Source: Tiliqua scincoides (Eukaryota > Chordata > Lepidosauria > Squamata > Scincidae). From it: a DNA stretch of 64,000 nt. Positions 36,189 to 49,000 of the stretch are shown here, piece by piece. Numbering within the stretch: position 1 is the first letter of the stretch; each line of letters opens with the position of its first letter. Location: assembly GCF_035046505.1 (NCBI RefSeq), contig NC_089822.1:110625307-110689306 (forward strand). Reading direction: 5' to 3'. The notes beneath the pieces are model-generated. The model ran no database searches and was not told the DNA's origin. It was given only the letters and a program-made list of their open reading frames with translations. A program made the position numbers and the translations under genes.

Positions 36189-36402
36189 AAGTGTGCCATG
36201 GTTTTTAACAGAATCCAAAGGGTGGCCAAGGTCGGTTGCATTAATCATTGTATATAAAAGAGCATGTACCTGAGCTGTCACTTTTGTCACCCTTGTGTAA
36301 AAAATTGTCTTGACTAGTGGTACGCAATTGGGGAATTGGATCCAGAAGTCGGTTGCAACAGTGCTATTGCCACTATTTTGAGGTTCTGACCCACATGGTT
36401 TG

Positions 36403-36508
36403 AAGAGTAAGGTTAAGCGTCCCAGTTCTAGGCATGCCTATTCAGAAGAAAGTCCCATTGTGTTCATTGGGGCTTACTCCCAGGAAAATGTGTATAGGAT
36501 TGCAGCCC
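36403..36508. mobile_element. Palindromic MITE, single copy
   Basis: TTCTAGGCATGCCTATTCAG, AAAGTCCCATTG, GGGGCTTACTCCCAGG and GTATAGGATTGCAGCCC match the units at 11840-12216. Confidence 0.75.
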
Positions 36509-36509
36509 T

Positions 36510-38157
36510 AGATGAGCAAATCCCTCTGGAGACTTTGGCCTTTGAGTCGTTGCTTCTAGCCACCCAATCTTCATTATCTTCCATTTACCTCCCTCTGTTC
36601 CTTGTCTGGCTGCCCCTTCTGCAGCATATTGTGGAAGACAGTGTACTTTCAAGTGCATACTGCTGCCATGCCACTCTTCATCTCTCCTCTCCTTCCATTG
36701 GTCATTGGAAAATAAAACAGTATACAACACACACTGATTGACAGAACAAATGGAACACAGAAGGAAGGACGGAGGTGAAAGAACCCTGGTCTTTGCCAAT
36801 GGGTGCATAGGATTTTGAAAGTGGATCCTATTTTGCAGATTGGATTTGGGGTGGATCCCAGTGATGGACAAGCTTTAGAACACTAATCTACACACTATTA
36901 ATAGTGTCAAAGCCTAGGCTTCTTTGGCACTTGGTCACCCTAGAATAGCCATTTGCAAGCATTCTACCTTGTTTGCACATTAATGTGTCCATCACAGAAC
37001 CCCTGCACATTGCAGTTTAGTGCATGTCCCAGTAACTATGGCAAGCACATATACTTCATAAAGGCACTGCTCAAGCCCATTAGACCTCACTGCTGCCTTT
37101 GCAAGTTAACAGAGGTGGTTGCCCTATGGCTCCCACTGTAGGGGAAAATCAGTTGAGTAACTCAGAGAAGCTTGCCTACCATTACCAATCTCCTCATTGA
37201 GGAATCCTTAATAAACTTCCACAGTGGCCTTGGGTTATCTGCAAAAATAATCAAAGTAATTATTCTTGATGTGGAGTTAAGCATTTTCTGTACCTGCTAA
37301 TGTCTGCACATCAGGCCACTAAAATGTATTTTTTTTTTAATTCAAATTTTTAAAAAGTCTCTTTTTATTATTAAATTTAAAAAATCAATGAACTGTTTTT
37401 AAAAAGATACAGGACAAAGCTGCTGGCAGCTATTTGGCACTTATTAGTACAACCTGATCACTATTTTCTCCCACTGGGGCAGTTCAGAGACTCTGATAGT
37501 ACCTCACATGAGAATACAACAACCACATTTCTGAGATTTACTCCATAATTGCTTAATCATAATTGCTTAATCAGTGAACACGTGTTTTTCTTTTACAAAT
37601 AAATTAAATAAAATCTACACTTTTTACATTGAATTGTCTGGGATATTTGCATATTTCCAAACTAATTTAAATGCACTTGAATCAAACCCTTCACAATATG
37701 TATCTCACCAGTGTCCTGGAAACTCAAACATTTCAGCCTCCTGTATTGCCACTCCTACTCCCTTCCACTACTCCTTTCTTCTGCAACCTGCTGCATTGCT
37801 ATTGAGACCAATTTCAAAATATTGTTCTGGGCTTCCAAGAAAGTGGGGTGACTTTTGCTTTCCTCTTCCATAGTGGCACAATTTTAGGACACTTGTCCCA
37901 ATAAGCAAGGGGGAAAGCAGTGCCCCGTTTTCTTAAGGTGGCAAGTTCTATTCTGGTGCAGTCTGCACATGGATTACGACAGTAAAAATACACCAGCTGG
38001 CAGATCTCATATGCCGTGTCACCCAAATCCAGGACAACCCACAAATCCTTACTGTTGGTAGAGTTTCATGAGCTATTTATTTCTGTCTGAAGTTCTCTTA
38101 AGTCCAAACTCCATTCATATTTTGGGAATTTAACTGGTGCTCCTCTGAGACAGATAA

Positions 38158-38215
<58 letters not shown>

Positions 38216-38650
38216 CCCCCCCTTCCTTGGTACTTTTGTACTCTCCAGTTTTAGATTCATTGAGTGCTAGTTAGCCTTTTTAAACTGTCTGGAAGATACC
38301 AAAGAAGAACAACAAAGCAGCTTGTGGCATCTGAAAGACTAAATAGTGTAGTATAAGCTGTGGAGATGTGCATACACACAGAGATGGAGATTAAAAAAAT
38401 ACTAAGCATTATGGCTGCTAATTACAATAGTATCCTAAATTCTGAATGTGTAGTTTCTGTAAATAGTGTTCGTATTACAGAAGGATTTTCAATTCCTACT
38501 TCAGGCAGTTGCTTGTTGGAAGTGTTAGCAGACTGCTGACAGCAGTGCAACTGAGCTATGATGTGTTCACAGTGCTTCATGTATAACAGTTGTTGTAATG
38601 CTTACAACCCTGCCAGGTAGGGTCAGGACAGTAATTAAGACCACAACTGT
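36510..38650. other. Non-coding stretch, no gene seen
   Basis: Contains a (CT)n microsatellite (38160-38215) and a dispersed repeat fragment (38318-38362). Nothing else recognised. Confidence 0.45.
38160..38215. repeat. (CT)n/(CTTT)n microsatellite
   Basis: A long CT run followed by CTTT units. Confidence 0.9.
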
Positions 38651-38656
38651 ATACGC

Positions 38657-39013
38657 CAGTGGTTCTCACACTTTTAGCATTGGGACCCACTTTTTAGAAA
38701 GAGAATCTGTCAGGACCCACCGGAAGTGATGTCATAACCGGAAGTGACATATCAAGCAAGAAATTTTTTAACAATCCTAGGCTGCAATCCTACCCACGCT
38801 TTCCCAGGAGTAAGTCCCTTTTATTATCATTGTTAAAAGCATATATAAACCTGTTAAAAGTACAGATCTGTAACATTTCCCCAATGCAGTCACATGCCAA
38901 AGTAGCATAAAGTGTAAGACATTAAAAATTAAATATTGAAATGAATGGGGACCCTCCTGAAATTAGCTCGTGACCCACCTAGTGGGTCCTGACCCATAGT
39001 TTGAGAAACACTG
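38657..39013 (-). mobile_element. hAT MITE, family A copy 3
   Basis: Starts CAGTGGTTCTCACACTTTTA, ends AGTTTGAGAAACACTG. Flanks GTATACGC and GTATACAC form an 8-bp duplication with one change. Confidence 0.88.
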
Positions 39014-39556
39014 GTATACACAGTTATCTAGGAGGAAGGCCTACTATAATCAAAACATTTTACTTCTGAGTAGACATACTAGGTGTGTGCTGTAAGTCCT
39101 TCAGAAGTTGAATAAGGGGGAGGGTTCTGTACATAGTGACTTGATAGCCAATCATAATATTTATAGACTAGCCTTCTAAAAGGGGTCATAACACGTTCCT
39201 GCATGGGCACAGAGGAGTTGAGAGAGCACACAGGCATATCTAGCACATTACAAGTAAAGGCAATGATGAGGGCAATGTACACATGCCTTCACCTCAGGCC
39301 TGTGTGCCTCCTTCACCTCAGGCTGACACTTCTCAGTGGATACAGCTAGCCCTCTTCATCCACCCCCTGGAAAGGCTCCACACCAAACAGAGATGCCATT
39401 GATTGGCTGTCAGGGGACAGCTCCTCCCCTTACAGAAGCTTCATTTCCGAGGAAGGGGAAAGGGTTGTGGCTGTTGTGAAGGAACGGGAGTGGGGGGGAG
39501 GAGAGGACATTTTACTCAGGGCTCAATAGAGCAGTGAGAGAGTGAGTGAAGAGGCA

Positions 39557-39840
39557 AACCATTATTGTTCAGAATATTTATATACCACTTTGCCACAGGA
39601 GTAGTTCATAAAGCAGTTTACATCGTAAAACTAATCAGAAAATGGTTCTCTGTCCTCAAAGGGCTCACAATTTTAAAAAAATGGAGAAGAGACACCAGCA
39701 ACAGCCACTGGAAAAGACACCATGCTGGGGTGAAGAGGGACACATTCCTCTCCCCCTGCTAAATATAAGAGGACACCACTTTGAAAGGGGCCTCTTTGCC
39801 CAGTTAGAAAGGGTATGATGTGAAGGTATCATCATAAGCC
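39557..39840 (-). mobile_element. SINE-like repeat with L2-type tail
   Basis: TTTATATACCACTTTGCCAC, AAAGCAGTTTACATCG, GGGCTCACAATTTTAAAAA, CACCAGCAACAGCCACTGG and CTCTCCCCCTGCTAAATATA follow a repeat common in squamate genomes. Its 5' border was not defined. Confidence 0.6.
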
Positions 39841-40069
39841 TTGACAATTCCTTCACACAAGCACACAGGTGTTAGCTCTGACATCATGTCCAAAGCCTTT
39901 AAGTCCTCTTTTATGCATGCTGCTTCTCATAAGGTCCACATGAACAAGGAGCATAAGAAAACCCCTGAAAAGGCACATCTTGGCCAGCGTCCTGTTTTAC
40001 ATAGTGACCCACCTGCCGTCTCTGGGAAACCCACAAGCAGACATATTTTTCTCTCAGCATTGCTCCCCT

Positions 40070-40360
40070 GTGACTGGTATTCAGAGGCATACTGGTTCCA
40101 GAGATAGTTCACAGTTCTCATGACTAGTGGCTATTGATAGACCTGTCCTCCATGGATTTGTTCAATCCCTGTTTAAAGCCATCCAAGCGAGTGGCCATCA
40201 CCACAGCTTGTAGCAACAAATTCCATAAATTCTGTGTGAAGTACCTTTTCATTTCCATGATCAAATTATTGATATATTTTGTTAACTTATGCCAGTCTGC
40301 TACAGGCCTAATTTGTATTTGCCTTTTAGAAAAATGTTTAAGATAATTTAAACCTTCAAA
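40070..40360 (-). mobile_element. Old CR1 3' end
   Basis: The minus strand reads LDGFKQGLNKSMEDRSINSH, a diverged form of the CR1 ending [18 protein letters not shown] sister fragment lies near 44355-44450. Confidence 0.6.
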
Positions 40361-40435
40361 ATGAAGAAGAAAAAATATCCGCACTGGCACTACCGCATCA
40401 TGGTCTCTGTTTTTACAATCAAGGTATATATGATT

Positions 40436-40506
40436 TTAACCCATTTTTGCCTAGCCCACATTTGGTCCCTGTTGCGTATATGCAATGTAGGGCAGAAATG
40501 GCTTAA
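40436..40506. mobile_element. TTAA-bounded mini-MITE, copy 3
   Basis: TTAACCCATTTTTGCC to GGGCAGAAATGGCTTAA, with GGTCCCTGTTGCGTATATGC inside. Confidence 0.8.
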
Positions 40507-40697
40507 ACTATGTATATTCAACTGGATTGTAGACTGCTCCTATATTAGTTACAGGAAATTATTCCTAATGTATTAGATAATATGACATGTATTAGATAAT
40601 AATGATATGACAAATTAAAGAATTAGTTGGTCTGAACATTAGTTGGTCTGACAGAAGAACATTCTGAAGGTTCTTTCTCTCATCCTTATAGGCTACT

Positions 40698-43600
40698 ATG
40701 TCGAATCAGGACTTTCAACACCAGGAAGCAGAGCAGGAGCAAGATAAAACAGACAATTTATTCTTCACTCACTTAGAAAGAAATGAATTAAGTGATAATT
40801 CATCAAGGTATGATTCAGGTTTTTTTAAAACTCAAAATATGTTTGACTTTTGGAATTTCTATGTAAACATGTTTAATAGCACAATCCTATAAGTGTTAAG
40901 TTAGAAGTCCCATTGAGTTGAAATGTGTTCCAGCCCTAATCTAACAATTTTAACAAATGTGAGGGAGTTGGATATTTAGGATAGAACAAGTCATAAAGAT
41001 AACTTTTAAGTGAGACTGATTTTTCAGCCTAAAAGTTTACTGAATGTGGTTCAGTTCCTCCCCCATTTCCTCCCCCCATACTCACAACTGCTGTTGTACC
41101 TGACCAAAAATATTGATTATGAAACAGGCCTGACCCTACATAATCATGATGCTTTGCTAGGAATCATGAGAGCAGCTGAGATGGTTCCCTCAGGCAGCAG
41201 CTCGGTGGGACGGGGGGGAGGTGCCCAGAGTGCCTACCCACCCACCTCTGTCTGCCCACTTCCTTATCATGAGCAAAGGAGAAGGAAAACAAGAAATCCA
41301 AAACCTATCTCAGCCCATTAACCCTCCCTCCTCCACCCACTCCATCCATTGCAAGAGGAAGAGGAGTGTGATGGACAGGAGAGTCTTCTGAGCAAGGCCA
41401 ATAACACTGTCATGACACTCTAGTCTGGACTGGGACTGGACAGGGCTGAGGGGGGCAGCCCAGTCCTGGGCAGACTCAGACGCAGGTCCCACCAGGGGGC
41501 TCCCTCCCAGCACTGCAGCCTCAGTCTTCCTGCACAGAATGGGCTTCCTTGTGAGTAGGGCAACTGACACTGTCATGGTACTCCAGTCTGGACTGGGACT
41601 GGGCAGGGCTGGTGCCTCCAGTCCTGGGCAGACTCAGACGCAGGTCCCACCAGAGTCCAGGGGGTCCCTTCCAGGACTGCACCCTCAGTCTTCCTGCACA
41701 CAATGGGCTTCCTTGTGAGTAGGGCAACTGACACTGTCATGGCACTCCAGTCTGGACTGGGCAGGGCTGGTGCCTCCAGGGGCAGCCCAGTGCTGGGCAG
41801 GATTGCATGGTTGTCTCCTGGTGTATGTACAATTTGTGCACATTAAAGCTCAGTCATGAAGTTTATTGGTGACTTTAAGCTGAGCATTCCTTTCCAGGTT
41901 TGGTGTGAAGATTATACAATATACCATTTTGAACTTATTAGAGCAGGAGGTCGCTGTAGATGTAAAAAATGAAAGCGAGTGCAGAATCATGTTCAAAATG
42001 CAATGTGTACCTAGTTGGCTAGTACCAGGAGAACTAAAACTTCTCTGTTGAATTTTATCAGCCACAGACTTCACGGCAGTGCAGGGGAGCTGTTGAGTTC
42101 CTGCCCAAGAACAAACATACCATATTTCACATTTTCTAGCATGATTGTAAGCAACCAAAAAGTGACCTTTTCTTTCCTGCATGAAAAATATGGTTACTTT
42201 AAGACCAGCTGTTTAAAAATAAATGCTTCAAACTTCATGCTGCTTTGAGTTCAAAGTCAAAAATGAGAGACATTTTAATACTGTTTTTATGTTTTTGTTG
42301 AAAACTAGGAAAGAGTCTCCCAGTACATCTCTTCCTAATTCAAACACTAATAAAGGAGGTTCAGACAGCAAATCCTCCAATTATTTTACAGTCCTGGATT
42401 CAACTATCGAAAATCTTCAGGAAAGAACCCAGCAGCTAATTGAGAAGATTAATGAGAACAGGAAGAAAGACCACATGCTCATGAACAATTTTAGGGAAAG
42501 CCTTTTGATGAAGGTAAATATATGTTGAGGTAATAGAGTGCAGAAATTGACAGTAACGGAGAAGAATCTTTTCAATCCACAAAAAAGGCAGCAGCCTGCC
42601 AGCTGTATGTTAACCCTGGGTAACACAATTAAAATCACCAATGCCCTGAAAGACTAAAGTACTGGACTTGAATTTGTCCCCTCATATCCTAACCTCTCAT
42701 CAGTTCATTTCCCTTCCTTTTCCCCCACAATGAAAGTCTCCAACAGCACTGTAGTGAAAATTCCCAATGTTCCCTTACTTTAAATGCCTCTAACTCTCCA
42801 GAGAATCTCAGGATTCATTAGAATCCTAAACAGGATGCAGAATCATCTTGAGGGAGTTGTCATTTTGCTGACATGCTGCCCCTTTTTAAGCATCTTCATC
42901 TTCCCCTCAACTGGTAAACAAAGAAACTTGACTTTGAGGCAACTTGTTGAACCATGAAACCCACAATGTTGGAGAAATTCAGAGATGCAGCTGATCCTCA
43001 AAATGATCAATCCCCACATGATTAACACCCACAGGCTATTAACATGATTTCCCCACATGATTAACTTTCCCTCCACTTTCCTTCCACTTTCCTTCCACTT
43101 TCCCCACATGATTAACACCCACAGGCTATTAACACCCACAGGCTAACACCCACAGGAGAGAACTTTCCTTCCACTTTCCCCACATGATTAACACCCACAG
43201 GCTATTAACACCCACAGGCTAACACCCACAGGAGAGAACAATGATTGTTGTGGCTAAAATGAAAGGGCAGGAGCCATATGCTGTTCTGAGCAATTTGGAG
43301 CAAAGACAGTATACAAATGTGAAAAAACAATGTTGAATCTTTAAGGACTTGCGCTGAGCCATGCTTTTGGTTCCTACCATTAACAAATATGTCCAGGAAG
43401 AGGGGCCAACGGTAGCCTAGCCTTAGTATAGCAAATGAAGGAATGGTAGCTGTTCAATGAGTCCAGAAGAGTTGGGCTGTTACTATTAACACTGTAGTGA
43501 ATGTGTTGCGCAGCATGCTTTTTAACATTGTTTTAACATTGTAGTCCACTTTCACTTTTGATGCCAGATTTTTATTTCTCCTACAAAGGTTTCAAGTTTA

Positions 43601-43783
43601 GCAGAAAAGTTGGAAGAAAAGGTGTTCCCTGTTTATGACCACCATAACAGTCTCATTCAGGATAAGCTCCAAGAACTTTCTGAGATCATGGAGAGGATCA
43701 GACAGATTGAAACAGAGCTCAAGGAGGTCTGCCACACTGTGGAAATGTTGTATAAAGACCTGTGTGTTCAGCCAGAGTTGTGA
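40698..43783 (+). CDS. SYCE2: Synaptonemal complex central element protein 2, three coding exons
   Basis: Central element component of the meiotic synaptonemal complex; its known partner is TEX12, with which it forms fibres. Coding exons: 40698-40807, 42309-42513 and 43589-43783, GT-AG introns, phases agreeing, 510 nt = 169 aa (mouse 171, human 218). Residues 1-55 are low-complexity and diverged. Residues about 60-165 form the conserved coiled coil, with NYFTVLDSTIENLQERTQQL, KDHMLMNNFRESL, KLQELSEIMERIRQIETELK and VCHTVEMLYKDLCVQPE aligning well to the human protein. An AG before the first coding exon (40690-40691) suggests a 5' non-coding exon. The stop TGA at 43781-43783 overlaps a good donor, TT|GTGAGT, so a further C-terminal exon like that in human is possible. 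AATAAA lies at 44003-44008. Confidence 0.93.
41400..41810. repeat. 163-164-bp tandem repeat, about 2.4 copies, in SYCE2 intron 1
   Basis: ACACTGTCATG followed by (C/T)CAGTCTGGACTGG recurs at about 41405, 41568 and 41732. Each unit carries AGACTCAGACGCAGGTCCCA and TCAGTCTTCCTGCACA. Confidence 0.85.
43010..43240. repeat. Compound tandem repeat in SYCE2 intron 2
   Basis: Built from CCCCACATGATTAACACCCA, CAGGCTATTAACACC, ACACCCACAGGAGAGAAC and CTTTCCTTCCA modules. A unit of about 76 bp is present twice with no visible change at 43088-43238, indicating recent duplication. Confidence 0.8.
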
Positions 43784-44002
43784 GTGAACCAACAAAAAAA
43801 TGTAAAGCAAGAACAAAATAGAATGTATCAAAATAGGAAAAAAATTGAATCCCCATGTTGGTAAGCAAACAGATACAGAACAGTTTAGGGGAAATTTTTG
43901 TTGCAGCAGGGCATTCCAGACTATGTTGTTGATCTGTACCCTGCTCATAGTGCATTTATTTTCAAGGAATTTGTTCACCATTCTTTGCTTGAAAATGTTG
44001 AA

Positions 44003-44008
44003 AATAAA
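44003..44008 (+). other. Candidate SYCE2 polyadenylation signal
   Basis: AATAAA about 220 nt after the SYCE2 stop codon. Confidence 0.5.
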
Positions 44009-44099
44009 TTAATATCTATTAATATGAAACCACAATAAAATTAAAAATATAGTAGCATGAGCCTCCAGAGTTAGGTTATTTAGAGGTGTTCAAACTACT

Positions 44100-46000
44100 G
44101 CCACTGGTGTTCATTCACTGCTACAAAGAACTTAAAATACAGAAATGACCTGGCACAGTATATTAACTAGAAGAACACAGACCCTTATCCTTTGGGGTGC
44201 TCCTCCTATACATGTTCCTTCCCATAGGGTCAATGTAAACATACAGAGCATTAAAAAAGCCCTGCAAAAGCCCATTTCCCAAAGTGGCTACCAGTTGTCT
44301 ATGGAAAGCTTATAAGCAAATTATAATAAGACATACATCTCTTTTGCCATTGCCCCCCTGCAACTGGTACTCAGAGGCAGATTGCCATTGAACCTGGATG
44401 TACATACCTATCATGACTAATAGCCTGTCCTCCATGAATTTGTCCAAAGCTGCAAAGTCCTACTCAGCAGTGTTGTTCTGGGTAGGGAGTAAGCAACTTC
44501 TGAAACTGTGTGACCACCAGCCTCTTACAAGAATCATGCAACCTAATTTGCAAATTTATTAATTTGTTTAAAATATTAAGCTGCTTTTCTAATATATCCA
44601 AAGCAGCTTACAATAAAAATCATCCAATTAAACCAATAAAGGCACATAAAAACAAAGTAGCAGTCAAATATTGCTTCCATAACAGCAATTCAATCTAAAA
44701 ATTGACATCCAGGTTCTCTATAAAGTGAATGAGCAAAGGATGACATTGCAAAACCATTGCTTTCTTGTTGCCCTTTTGTCTAAAATCTGATTTACTGCCA
44801 TTATATTCACAAAAAATGCAACTGCAGCATCAGTCTGCCTAATGTGGACAAAGTTTTATGAAAGCTCTTTTGGGCTCATTCACCTTTAATCAGAAGCATC
44901 CTCCTCTAGATGGAATATCACCTTCCCCAATTTAATGGAGAGGAAATTAGTAATTAAAGTAGCTCCCCTCCCTGGAACAGACTTGTTCCAATTCATCAAT
45001 AATGCTGCTGCTGAACTGAACAGGAAGCAATTTGACAAGCAGTTGCCATAAGAAGAAAGCTTCTAATTACAGTTGAAGGGGATCTTTTTGGATGCAACTG
45101 ATTTCTAGGTAAATATTATAGAAGGATCTTGGCCTTAAGGATGGGCATTGCTGGAAAACATACCATGTTAAATTTAAAATTAATTTTCAACTATTACTGG
45201 CCTTCCTATCTTGTTGATATGTCAGGTCCTCAACAAGTCACCCTATCACTTAAAATATGTTTACCATAAAGTGATGGTACTCAATTTACCCTATAAAAAA
45301 CAGAACATCAGAATCATAACTGGAAAAGAACCCTAGCTGAAACAATTTTGTGAACCATACAAGATATCTACTCAATTGCCAAGAGGATTCATAAAGTTTA
45401 TTTGACAAATAGGGACAAGGAGGCACTGAAACACAGCAGCTTGTCCAAAACCACAAAGCAGGATAACCGCAAAGTTGGGCAGTACCTTTGATTTCCAGCT
45501 TTCATGTTTGGCAGAACTAAGAAGGATCCTGTTAGGCCTCATGCACAAGGCTACTGGATTTTTTTTTAAATAAAAAGTAGGTACAGGTCCTGCAACAGCT
45601 CTAGCTCTGCTTGAATCCTGATAGCAGAAGTTCTTCCTTTAAATTTAGCTGTAAGGTCAAATGTCACTAGTTATATGTCACTAGTTATATATTACAGCAG
45701 CTTGCTTCACAGACAATTTGCCAATTTCTACATATTCCCCTGCTCCGCCTTCTCCCCCACCACTTCCATGCTGCCTACCTCCCACCACAAGGACTGTCAA
45801 TAGCCTAATGATGTGCATCTTTACAACAGCGTAGTGCTTGCAGCTCTCTGTGCTTTCTGAACTTTCTGATTTTGGTACTGAGTTTCAATTTAGTGTTTAA
45901 TTATGCTGAGCTAAAGCAATACATTCATTCAGAGTCATGCTCAGCTTTTAAAACCGTTGTCCATCTTCACTGATATTGAGGCCATGAGCAACAAATCTGC
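44100..46000. other. Spacer between convergent SYCE2 and GCDH
   Basis: No gene seen. It contains an old CR1 fragment (44355-44450) and, on the minus strand, AATAAA at 45402-45397, a candidate GCDH polyadenylation signal about 620 nt past its stop. Confidence 0.5.
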
Positions 46001-46017
46001 AGCCTGGAGAAATGCAT

Positions 46018-49000
46018 TCATTTGCCAACTGTGAAAGCCTGAAGACCAGTGATGGCTCTGCCTAGGATGAGTGCATGGATGTCATGGGTCCCTGAGGGCA
46101 AAAAGAAAAAAATGCTTCGTTAGAATTACATTTATCTTCAGTCTCATCTATGAGATGTGATTGATTTGAACGGGGGGGGGGGGGAGCATAATACTACTTT
46201 TTCTAAAATTAAAGTCAAATACTTAGACCAGTGGTTTTCAAACTCTCACTTATGCTTGCAGGGGCGGGGGGAAGGCAGCGGCGCGATCCCCACGATCCGC
46301 TCCACTAAAGCAGAAGTGGAGTGCGATCACTCTGCTTTCACAGCTGTGGGGAGCCCTGCAGAAGGTTGCGCTGGGCTCCCCACACACGGGGGGGGGGGCT
46401 GCAGGAGGCTTGGGTAAGTACACCCAAGCCCCTGCAACCCCCTGAGCGGCGCAATCCTGGGGATTGCGCCGCTGCCTCCTTCCTGCCTCCAGGCTGCCCC
46501 TGCCCCTCAAGGGGGCAGAGGCCAGGGCCCACAGGCTGGGGCGTTGCGATGCCCCAGTCTGAAAAGTCCTGACTTAGACTGTAGTGAAAGCAAAACCAAA
46601 TCAGATATTGAAAGACGAGGGGGGAGGGGAAGACACCTGTGTTTGCAAATTTCAAATGCCTAAGTGGAACAAGGAGAGAAATGTCCATGATGTGTTTTAT
46701 CTTCAGAAGTCTGTCCTCAAGTCTAACATAGGGCTTCATATTGGTCAATGAACTGGGCTGTCTGAAGTTCTATCTGTATCTTGCCAGCAGGTTACATAGT
46801 ACATAAAGGAAAGAGAAAAATAGGAACTTCCTCTAGCACAGCAAATGAACTGTTTGTACTTTCTATTGTTATAAATCCTATCATCTCAAATGCTATTCCT
46901 ATCTTTTTCTCAATGCTGTGCCATGGAAGGCAATGTGTTTGCAGCTGGAAAACCGGTTTTGAACAGAAATCTATTTTACCTTCGTATGTGTTGACTGCCT
47001 CCAGGTTCATAACATGCCTAATAACATGGTACTCATCAGCAATGCCATTGCCCCCCAGCATATCACGGGCCTGTCGGGCAATCTCCAGTGCTTTCCCACA
47101 TGAATTCCGCTTCAGCATGGAGATCATCTCAGGGGTTGCCCTGGGAACACAAAGCAGGCATGAGAGTGGAGCAGGAATGACAGGAGGATGTGTTTCTGCA
47201 GTCTTAGTTACCCTGCACATGCCCGATCTTGTCTGATCTTGGAAGCTAAGCAGGGTCAGGCCTGGTTAGTACTTGGATGGGAGACCACCTGGGAATACCG
47301 GGTGCTGTAGGCTTATACCATAGTCTTTTGAGACTGAAGGTTGCCAACTAGTAAGACAAGGCTTGTGCCACTTGTGGCAGAGGCTCAGGCCTGATGTATT
47401 ACTGAAAATACTTAAATACTGCTTTTCAACAAGAGTAGTTTACAAAGCAGTTTACATAGCAAGATAATGAGTACGAGATAGGAGATCCCTGAAGTGGCAG
47501 AGTAGAATGTACCTTGCAGATAACAAGGACAGTACAGGAACAAGATGACTAGGCTAGATGTTTTGTCAACTAGTGCTAGTTTTCTACCACCTCCAGGTTC
47601 TAGTACTTCATTCCCACGGGAAATGCAAAGGGCTTTTGAATATGACACAGAACCAGTGCCCCAAAACCAGTCCAACAACCCTCCTCCTTCCCTGCCCAGT
47701 CAGGCAAACCCACTTGACTTCGGTCCACACGGATGCTTAGAAAGGAAAGGTTATTTATTCAGAGGGAAATCCAAGCTCCTGGGACTGTCAAATCCTGGGA
47801 CTGTCAGCAGGAAGCAATGCTCTATTCTCTCACTAAACACTTACTTGTCTTCATCTTTTAGGCGGCCCAACTGTAGACAAGCTTGTAAACCAATAGAGAT
47901 CTCTGTGAGCATGTCAGCAAGCTTCTTCTGGATCAGCTGGTTCCTTGCCAGGGGGACATTAAACTGGATCCTATAAGATAGCACTGGGTGGTCAGAGAAA
48001 GCAGCTTAGCCAAATTATGAGGAAACACAAACAGCTGAATTATATCATGGAGTGCAAGTGCACTCTCTCGCACTTGCATATGGGGGAAGAATGTCCCCTC
48101 TGAAGGCTACCTATGCAGCCAACTTCAGTCTTTCATTTTAGTTGGAGACACTGAGTAATGCCCTGCATGTTCCTGACATTGCTGCAACCAAGCCTATAAG
48201 ACAATATAAATCTGGTGACAGAATGCCCAAAACTCTCACTGATTTTTGAGACTTGAAATTTCTCCCTGCAATCACAGGACCTGGGAATATATACAACAAA
48301 AACTGAAAATTCCTTTTTAAGTATAAATAAGCAGATTTTCTTCTAGTTTCATGTTCTGGTCTTAATGCCACATGCACATATGTGAGGCCTACATGTAGTT
48401 GTAGGCTTAAGTCCTGGGTAGCTGCTGTGCAGGGTCACAATTTAGATTGGGACTGCTGCACAGAGGTAGGGGTATTTAACAACCCATGCACTGTTGCCTT
48501 GTTAAAATGGCACTTTTAGGATTAAAGAACCTCTTTGAAGAGGTTTCAGCAGGAAAACAGTGAAAAGATTAAAAAAAACAAAAACCTTCCATCTCTACTG
48601 TAGGCCAGCATGGCTGCTACATACAAGTAGATTTGGGCATGCAACTACATAGTGACATATGTTTTTTGGCCACATGACAACATGTGTTTTGGCCATAAGA
48701 GTTCTGCATAATTCTTCCTACTCTAGTGAAAGGAAATGTTGCTAGCAAAGTGTGTTTGTTATTTTACTAGTCTGCTGATCTCCACATCATCTTAAGGCAG
48801 TCTTTAAAAAACCATTCTGGTTTCATGTATCAGCTAGAAACCTTTGCTTCAAATCTCAGCCAAAGTAATGTTGGGTGACTTAAGACAAGACACTAATTTC
48901 ACAGTCTCTACCACCCATCTATGAGATGGGAATTATTTTTTCAGCCAATATTACGAGGTTGTTAGAAGGATTACTATGAGATTACTAGGATTACTATGGG

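Noticed and set aside
43010-43240. CRISPR-like look of repeated ACACCCACAGG units
   Set aside because: Direct compound tandem repeat in a vertebrate intron, without uniform spacers.
47205-47314. Functional 5S rRNA gene
   Set aside because: The first about 25 nt are degraded, it is a single copy, and an unrelated tail follows without a clean T-run terminator.
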